A stretch of 64,000 nucleotides of DNA from Sabethes cyaneus (lineage: Eukaryota; Arthropoda; Insecta; Diptera; Culicidae). Every line of letters begins with the position of its first letter. Positions within the stretch are counted from its first letter, which is position 1. Where the stretch lies: contig NC_071355.1 of the NCBI RefSeq assembly GCF_943734655.1, positions 72,811,449 through 72,875,448 on the forward strand. The letters run 5' to 3'. The translations under genes were made by a program, and so were the position numbers. A model generated the notes under the pieces. That model was not told the DNA's origin. It was given only the letters and a program-made list of their open reading frames with translations, and made no database searches. Shown here one piece after another: positions 58,567 to 64,000 of the stretch.

Positions 58567-58920
58567 ATGGCCAGTACTGGCGATATTTGGCTGCAATGGT
58601 TCTCCTGTTGCTTTCAACAGCCACAGAGCCCTCGACGACGACGGCACCACCAGCGATTACGGATAGATCGATCGATGATCGGAAACCCCACCAATTTCGT
58701 TCATACCGGTCAGTACAGTAATGGGTTGGATAAGATTCCGCAAAATAATGATGTAACTTTTGCTAATCTCTGAACCGTAGGTCACATCGGATCGAATGAC
58801 GTCGAACTGTCGACAAATCATCTTTCGGCGATACAGAACCAGATGCAGAGTAAAGGTGGCTACGAAACGAATTCGTTGAGACTGCAGGTCAGTAATTGTG
58901 CATTGTGGGTTGTAGCATGA
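58567..58920 (+). CDS. CDC42SE: CDC42 small effector protein (CRIB-motif, CDC42SE/SPEC family)
   Basis: Coding exons are 58567-58708 and 58781-58920, separated by a 72-bp GT-AG intron (58709-58780) that interrupts a glycine codon inside the CRIB motif. The predicted 93 residues start MASTGDIWLQWFSCCF. Cys14-Cys15 correspond to the lipid-modified pair that anchors the family to membranes, followed by a basic run (23-32). The CRIB core is I38-x2-P41-x2-F44-x-H46-x2-H49-x-G51 (IGNPTNFVHTGHIGS), which binds GTP-loaded Cdc42. The tail has the family's IQNQMQSKGGY. Family members act in cortical actin signalling. A CAG/GTCAGT donor-like site at 58885-58893 could splice the last ten codons away to another exon, so the C-terminus is uncertain. 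This is the only intact host gene seen. Confidence 0.9.
58709..58780 (+). other. 72-bp intron of the CDC42SE gene
   Basis: Donor ACCG/GTCAGT, acceptor CCGTAG/GTCACA. Removing it restores the HTGHIG part of the CRIB motif in frame, which is strong evidence that it is real. The unspliced frame instead ends at a stop inside the intron. Confidence 0.9.
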
Positions 58921-58930
58921 CCCGAGCTGC

Positions 58931-58936
58931 AATAAA
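58931..58936 (+). terminator. AATAAA poly(A) signal candidate
   Basis: AATAAA lies 10 bases after the TGA of the CDC42SE reading frame and is followed by a T-rich stretch. If used, it would make the exon at 58781 terminal, supporting the 93-residue version of the protein. A single hexamer in AT-rich DNA is weak evidence. Confidence 0.4.
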
Positions 58937-58939
58937 CTG

Positions 58940-60660
58940 TTTTCGTTTTAAGCCTATTATAAATTTAACTTGGTTTTTTATCTCTTTCTTTCGTGCTCCG
59001 GTAATCTCCGTGCGTCATCTGGACGACCACAGGCCTGCTGATAGCCAACGCTGTCCGTTAATTTATTCCTAGTTGGTAAGGTTATTAATATTAAAACCCT
59101 ACAGTAGCAGTGTACCGCAGCCGTGAACGGCAAAACATTGATTTTAAGCACAAACAACCAGAAAATAGAGGATAATAGAAACAAGTAATTAGGATAAGAT
59201 GGTGCGGCGAGCGAGCGCTGCCCCGAATATACAAAGCGGGATTTATGACCCGTTGGACCCATCAGAAAAGCCTTGTTAGTTTCATTTAATACTTACGATA
59301 GGTCTACAAAACCATTCGAAAAACGAAATGTTTTTGCATCGTTTTTTGCTGGCACATATAACATTTGATGCTAAGAGATTGATAACATTTCGAACGAATG
59401 TGGAAGCTGATATTAGCTGCAGTGAATGATACGGCGAGATAACCTAAATCAAATGGAGGTGCTTCACTAACAAATAACGATAAATAACTGAATAGGAAAT
59501 AATGTTCGTAAACAATAAAACATCTTTTGACTAAAATGCCCTAGGCAAGTTTGTATATTACTGTACATAGTTCCTTTGTTTTGTCGTGTTATAGTACTGG
59601 TTGAAAGTTGCAGCAATATACCCAGCAAAACGCAAGCAGTATACGCTACCTTCCTAAACTAACTACAGTTATATACGCATTTTTACCGATGCAAAACTGA
59701 TTTTGTAATGCCTTATAATACCGAGTAATGTTAGGAAAACAGTTTTGAAAATTTACAATTTAAGAATCAGTAGCATAAATATCGGTGCCTAATAAATGTA
59801 CATGAACCCAACATGTTAACAGTTTAACCCAATGCTAAGAAGTCGTTAAGGAAAATACCAGCGACATGAACATTTTTTTCTTACTTTTCCGAAACATCCT
59901 TTTTCAACATAGGGTTTATTTCTAATTCCCGTCGTAGTAAGGCAAGCCACTCTAATTTTCATCATTTCTTAAGTGGATTTAATGAATACTCTAAAAATTC
60001 TGCTGCTGATTTGACTCAAACACCTGTATCTTCCGATCCGTGCACCTTGTATTCACTAAAAAGCGATTATTAAAGCATTTTATTGAAATTACGCAACTGA
60101 TTTTATATCTTAAATTCGTCGTACCGTTTTGAAATCCGTCCATCAACATTTTTCATCGTCTGAACTAAAAATACCAATAATGTTTACGAAGCTGGCGCGC
60201 ATGTATTTGTGTAGGACGGGATGACAAATGTTATTCTGCAAAATTTCAGCAGGTCATGCAAGTTTTCCCGGCTGCAGAATAACGATAATGCGTTGCGTGA
60301 GTTGTTTTCATTTTATAAATGACAGAAACTGAAACGTTTACCTACTTCCTCGCCGCACGAAAAAACGTAGGAAATTTGGCTGCTAGGAATTCTTTAATAA
60401 AACAAAGCATTTAAATAGATCTCAGCTCACTTTGATTGATCGCGTATGATAGTCAACGAAGTAAAATATTAGGGAATAACTAATTTTGCATTGTGTGTCA
60501 TAAAAATCGCTGATATTTTTAATAATTTGTGTTGGATAGGACGGGAATAGGCAACTACGACGAAGCAGCAACATACCCTTCATTTCATGACCATGATAAA
60601 ATTCATTCATCTTATTTCTTTTTTATTTACATCAACAGACTTACATGGTCCCAATGGTGA
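58940..60660. other. Non-coding stretch
   Basis: No coding region was recognised. A 10-bp stem hairpin (gttattctgc / gcagaataac) lies at about 60230-60288. The first part may be 3' UTR or an intron of the CDC42SE gene. Confidence 0.35.
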
Positions 60661-60662
60661 TG

Positions 60663-60958
60663 AAGGGGACATAAATGACTAAAATTTTTGAAAAATTCAA
60701 TATTTTCTTATTTCAGATTTCAATTTTGCAGTCTTTTCCGCTTATTTTGAACCTAATTTTGTAATGATCCGACCACTAGACGTTGTGTAGTTTCTGAGAA
60801 AAAGGTACATAAAGTTATAACATCGTGGTTTTTCAGGAGCGGCGTTTTATATCCCGTTACAAAATTAGTATCAAAATAAGCGGAAAAGACTGCAGAATCA
60901 AAATCTGAAATAAGAAAATGTTGAATTTTTCAACAATTTTAGTCGTTCATGTCCCCTT
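60663..60958. mobile_element. ~296-bp foldback (MITE-like)
   Basis: AAGGGGACATAAATGACTAA at the left pairs with its near-complete reverse complement at the right. The arms extend for about 100 bases each (including ttcttatttcagattt and tcttttccgcttattttga), leaving an unpaired centre of under 100 bases. No clear target duplication was seen, so the class is unassigned. Confidence 0.75.
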
Positions 60959-60959
60959 A

Positions 60960-61943
60960 ACTCCTTAGAACTAGCGGTAAACTATAAAATAGCATAGGGG
61001 AATGTCGTCGTGGTTGTACCGCCTTTTGACATTCGCTCATAACTTTCGTTTCAAAAAGAATTTTCAAAATCTAAATAGATCGTTGGAAAGGTCTAAGCAA
61101 GGTGAGTTAAAATAGGTGATCTTGTTTTCACAGTTTGTAGAACAGAAGTGCGCGGAACGATTGGTTAGCAACCTTCGACGTTGTTTACACATTCAACAGT
61201 TTCCACTTTGAAAATTTCGGTGATCGTCAAGGGTAATCCAGTGGGGGTGAAAAACAAATCTGAACATCAGAAAACCTCTCTTGACTAACCTTGGGTCTAA
61301 GAATAAGCTATATTTCTGAAAAATCTTGAACCAATTGCTTAAAAAATGATAAAGTTATAAGCATTTACGTGAAGACAAAAAATGTTGTCACACTCGGGCC
61401 ACGTTGTACCGGTTCGGCCACCGCTCTTATTCCAAGAGATACGTATTGAAATTCTATGTAGAGACATCAAAAGAATGAATTTCATGAGCAACGGCCCATA
61501 CAAGTATAAATATCCTATTTTTAATAACATCTTTGCGAAATTTTTGGAGATCTTGTAAAATCAATATTACTACAATCGCGTTTTCCGAAGTGTACTACTG
61601 CAACGAAAAATCAACAACAATCTAGGTTTTTATTGGTACTAATTTTGCTTTATTTCATCACATTTCCCGCGACTGACGTTCTCTAGCGAATATTGTGCTT
61701 CTGTGCTTAAAATTATGGTGGCCATGACCACGCAAGTGGCCCGACCTTTACAATAAGCGCTTTTGTAGCATTTACCCCCTTACCCTACCCAGACACCTAA
61801 CTGGACGACATTTTTCAATAGTCTTCGAATAGAGCACAACACACTTAATAAATTTTCAATATTTATCCCGATAATTGCATTTCATGAATCATTTTTTGAA
61901 GAAAAGTTAACTGCTCCTGGAAATTTTTTTTTTACTGATTTTT
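60960..61943. other. Non-coding stretch
   Basis: Mixed sequence with no gene, RNA or element boundary that I can support. Confidence 0.3.
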
Positions 61944-62049
61944 TACTTGCAACACTTCTGCGCATCGCACTTTTGACAGCTCTAACGCATTTGTTTGTTA
62001 ACATAACCATTTGTACCCAATGCTATTTTAAAGAAGGGACGTTTACCTA
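61944..62049 (-). mobile_element. Fragment of the 36786-37719 MITE family
   Basis: About 105 bases (tacttgcaacactt...cgcatcgc...gacagctctaacgcatttgt...aaagaaggga...gtttaccta) match the reverse complement of the right end of the MITE at 36786-37719 (about 37590-37690) with few differences. The outermost terminal repeat is missing on this copy. Confidence 0.8.
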
Positions 62050-62220
62050 CACACAGAAAAATTTCATGGTAAATTCTACCATTTTAGGGGTAAGCTTGAC
62101 CAGAAAAGTATGGTGGTTTTCAACCGACCGGGAAAACTGGTCTAGACAACATTTTCATGGTTATTTCGACTATAAGCTTGAACAATGGACGCATGGTACG
62201 GTTGACCACGCATAGTAGGC

Positions 62221-62560
62221 ATAACTATAATCTGTATACCATAAAATTGTCATCATTACAATGCTTTAGTTATTTTAACCACTTTTTGTATAGTTTTACT
62301 GACAAGAAAATAGTCATCTTGGACAAAAAAATAAACGGAACTAGCTGGTTGCAGTGACAATTTTATGGTAAAAATGACCATGTATGGTTGGGACAACTAT
62401 AATTTAAAACTATACAATTGTCATCATGACAATGGTTTTGTTATCATGACCAGGTTTTGTATGATATTGCTGACAAGAAAATAGTCATCTTAAACACGCA
62501 ATGAACGGGACGAGTTGGTTGTCGTGACAATTTCGTGGTAAAAATGACGTTATTAACTAT
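62221..62560. repeat. Two diverged tandem copies of a ~172-bp unit
   Basis: Copy 1 starts at 62221 (ataactataa) and copy 2 at 62393 (acaactataa). Both contain aattgtcatca(t)(t/g)acaatg, ttttgtat, tgacaagaaaatagtcatctt and a gtgacaatttt.tggtaaaaatgac segment in the same order. Partial copies of the ggtaaa-type words precede them. No coding is evident. Confidence 0.75.
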
Positions 62561-62607
62561 TGTTGAAATAACCATGAACGTAGTCATCTCAACTATAAAT
62601 TTTATAG

Positions 62608-62798
62608 TTTTTATAATCATTCACGTTATACTTACTCCGAATGAATCAAACGAATCTTTTGCAATAAATGAATGTGGTGCACCTGCAGGTATACTTGCAG
62701 AGAAACTTTCAAGTATACTTGCAGATGCACCACATTCAATTATTGCAAAAGATTCATATGATTCTTTCGAAGTAAGCATAATGTGAACGGTAATATAT
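62608..62798. repeat. ~190-bp near-perfect hairpin
   Basis: The arms pair around a small loop near 62700. The cttactccgaatgaatca, cgaatcttttgcaataa, tgaatgtggtgca and tatacttgcag segments on the left each have their reverse complement on the right, in mirrored order. It could be a small foldback transposon or a hairpin-RNA source. No target duplication was resolved. Confidence 0.75.
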
Positions 62799-63223
62799 AA
62801 ATAAATTAGACGGATTTCTCATTATTTCACAATCCAAATAACAAACAATCGGTTATGTCTATACATATATATCGTAGATTACTATAATTTTAACAGGAAT
62901 TTTACGTACGTTTTTGGTGTGGCTCTGCAGTGTAGGTTTGCTGACTGTGGTTACCTGCATTGCGAGTATAGATTCATCCGCGGCTAAAACCACAATTTGC
63001 GATGCTCAGCCTGCAGCAGAGCCGGTCAGATCTGGCATATTTAGCTGGAATATACTGAAGTGAAACCACTGGCTACCTATTAGTTTGAACTGCCTGAACA
63101 TTAATCGAATGTGGCATAGACTTCACGTTATCCTATTTGGGATGAGAAGCGGTTTTAGACGTGTGCTAAACTAACACATACCAATATTTACCTCAAAGTT
63201 GTCGAGCCCGTGTAGCTACTACT
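62799..63223. other. Non-coding stretch
   Basis: Nothing recognised. It may contain the decayed 3' part of the helicase pseudogene that follows on the - strand, but no helicase C-terminal motif could be read here. Confidence 0.3.
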
Positions 63224-63960
63224 CTAAAAATCCTTATCATGATGGCACATCCAATGACGATCATCGGTTATTGGGACTTCGAATAAATTGGAAACATCTC
63301 CCGGGGGCATTATGCAGCAGAATCCTGTACGGATGGGAAAATCGATAATCCTGGAAATAGTTTTCTGGACATATGCCGTATTCTTGACTGCAGACAACAC
63401 GTCTAACTTAAGCCTATCCATGATGCCAATTAACTACAGGATAAGATTCTCCACCGTGCACCATGCATTGAAAATATTGTTATTTCAACTGTTATAAACG
63501 GCAAGCAAAGGTGATCTCCGTCAAGTGATTTAACAATTGGTTTCTGATCAATTTCATCAGAACAGGTTGGTACAACCGACATAATTAGCATTTTATATAT
63601 GTTCGGTTCTAAGGGAAAGTCTGTCATACGGCAATCTAATCATGCCGGCTGTCTTTCGTTGTCTAATGCAGATAAAGAGTGCAATAGGTCTGAAGCAGGC
63701 AACAGTAATTCAACTGGCGGAGCATCCATAAAATCAAACTGCAGGAAATCGTTAATTCCCAGCTGAAATATCATTGTGGTCAAATCGGTACGCTAAATTT
63801 TTGGAACCAGCATCGGAAGCGTTTTACGTTCCATTCTAGTTTTTGAGATGAAGACTTTTTGCTCAACAAATCCTGGATTAACCACATAATAAATACCATC
63901 GACTGTGAGCGATGTTTTCGTTATGTCCGTTCGTAGTGTGTCAGCAACTTGAATAACAGA
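63224..63960 (-). pseudogene. DEAH-box RNA helicase pseudogene, DHX8/PRP22-like
   Basis: On the - strand: ITKTSLTVDGIYYVVNPGFV (motif V region, about 63930-63870), then INDFLQFDFMDAPPVE and LLHSLSALDNE near 63730-63660, MTDFPLEPNIYKMLIMSV (63627 onward), EGDHL-like GDHLCL, and MDRLKLDVLSAVKNTAYVQK (63421). These are consecutive landmarks of the helicase C-terminal half, winged helix, ratchet and OB-fold region of DHX8/PRP22 splicing helicases. Motif VI (the QRxGRxGR region) is missing between SKTRMER and TLPMLVPKI, and several stops and shifts occur. Absence of intron-like gaps suggests a decayed retrocopy. The part upstream of motif V is not legible at the window edge. Confidence 0.8.
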
Positions 63961-64000
63961 CGACTGAAATGAACAAAATTGAATAAACATTGAAATACGA

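Noticed and set aside
58507..58773. Unspliced 88-codon frame including the CDC42SE start
   Set aside because: Its first codon is TTG, not ATG, and its end runs into the intron. The ATG at 58567 plus splicing gives a family-consistent protein.

Overview
The window looks like transposon-rich, AT-rich nuclear DNA from a dipteran, most likely a culicine-type mosquito. The basis is the mix of Jockey-clade and RTE-like non-LTR retrotransposons, a Tc1/mariner transposase with DD37E spacing (the ITmD37E group known from mosquitoes), a BEL/Pao integrase remnant, many TA-flanked MITEs and two hAT-type insertions with 8-bp target duplications. There are no prokaryotic signatures, and the species cannot be fixed from sequence alone.

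Only one host protein-coding gene is well supported: a CDC42 small-effector (CDC42SE/SPEC-type) gene on the + strand at about 58.4-58.9 kb, with a short intron and an intact CRIB motif. At the right edge (63.2-63.95 kb, - strand) lies a frameshifted, internally deleted copy of a DEAH-box splicing helicase of the DHX8/PRP22 type, probably a dead retrocopy.

Layout: 0-2.5 kb, degenerate satellite-like repeat split by a 1.1 kb insert. 5.0-8.6 kb, a dead Jockey element holding an RTE fragment, which itself holds a MITE. 9.6-10.7 kb, an RTE 3' end and a putative MITE. 11.6-12.2 kb, a dispersed repeat with internal units. 14.6-18.1 kb, a hAT-type foldback holding a mariner-type foldback. 21.0-24.5 kb, an RTE fragment, a Jockey ORF2 with few lesions and a LINE 5' block. 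26.9-32.4 kb, a DD37E relic and a (GT)n-bearing dispersed repeat containing a nearly intact 3.25 kb RTE-like element with one in-frame amber codon. 34.6-38.5 kb, a MITE and a decayed RTE element interrupted by a 934-bp MITE. 39.2-39.6 kb, BEL/Pao integrase. 42.0-42.6 kb, mariner-type transposase remnant. 43.2-49.6 kb, a run of MITEs and a 4.3 kb foldback with two nested insertions. 54.5-56.6 kb, a Jockey fragment split by a nearly complete DD37E transposon. 60.7-62.8 kb, foldbacks and tandem duplications.

Most of the window therefore records mobile-element activity whose insertion order can be read from target-site duplications and from reading frames that resume on both sides of an insert. 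I found no convincing new multi-gene system. The items most worth a second look are the long inverted-repeat elements (possible hairpin-RNA sources), the single-stop RTE element, the nested chains and the CDC42SE gene with its two possible C-termini.
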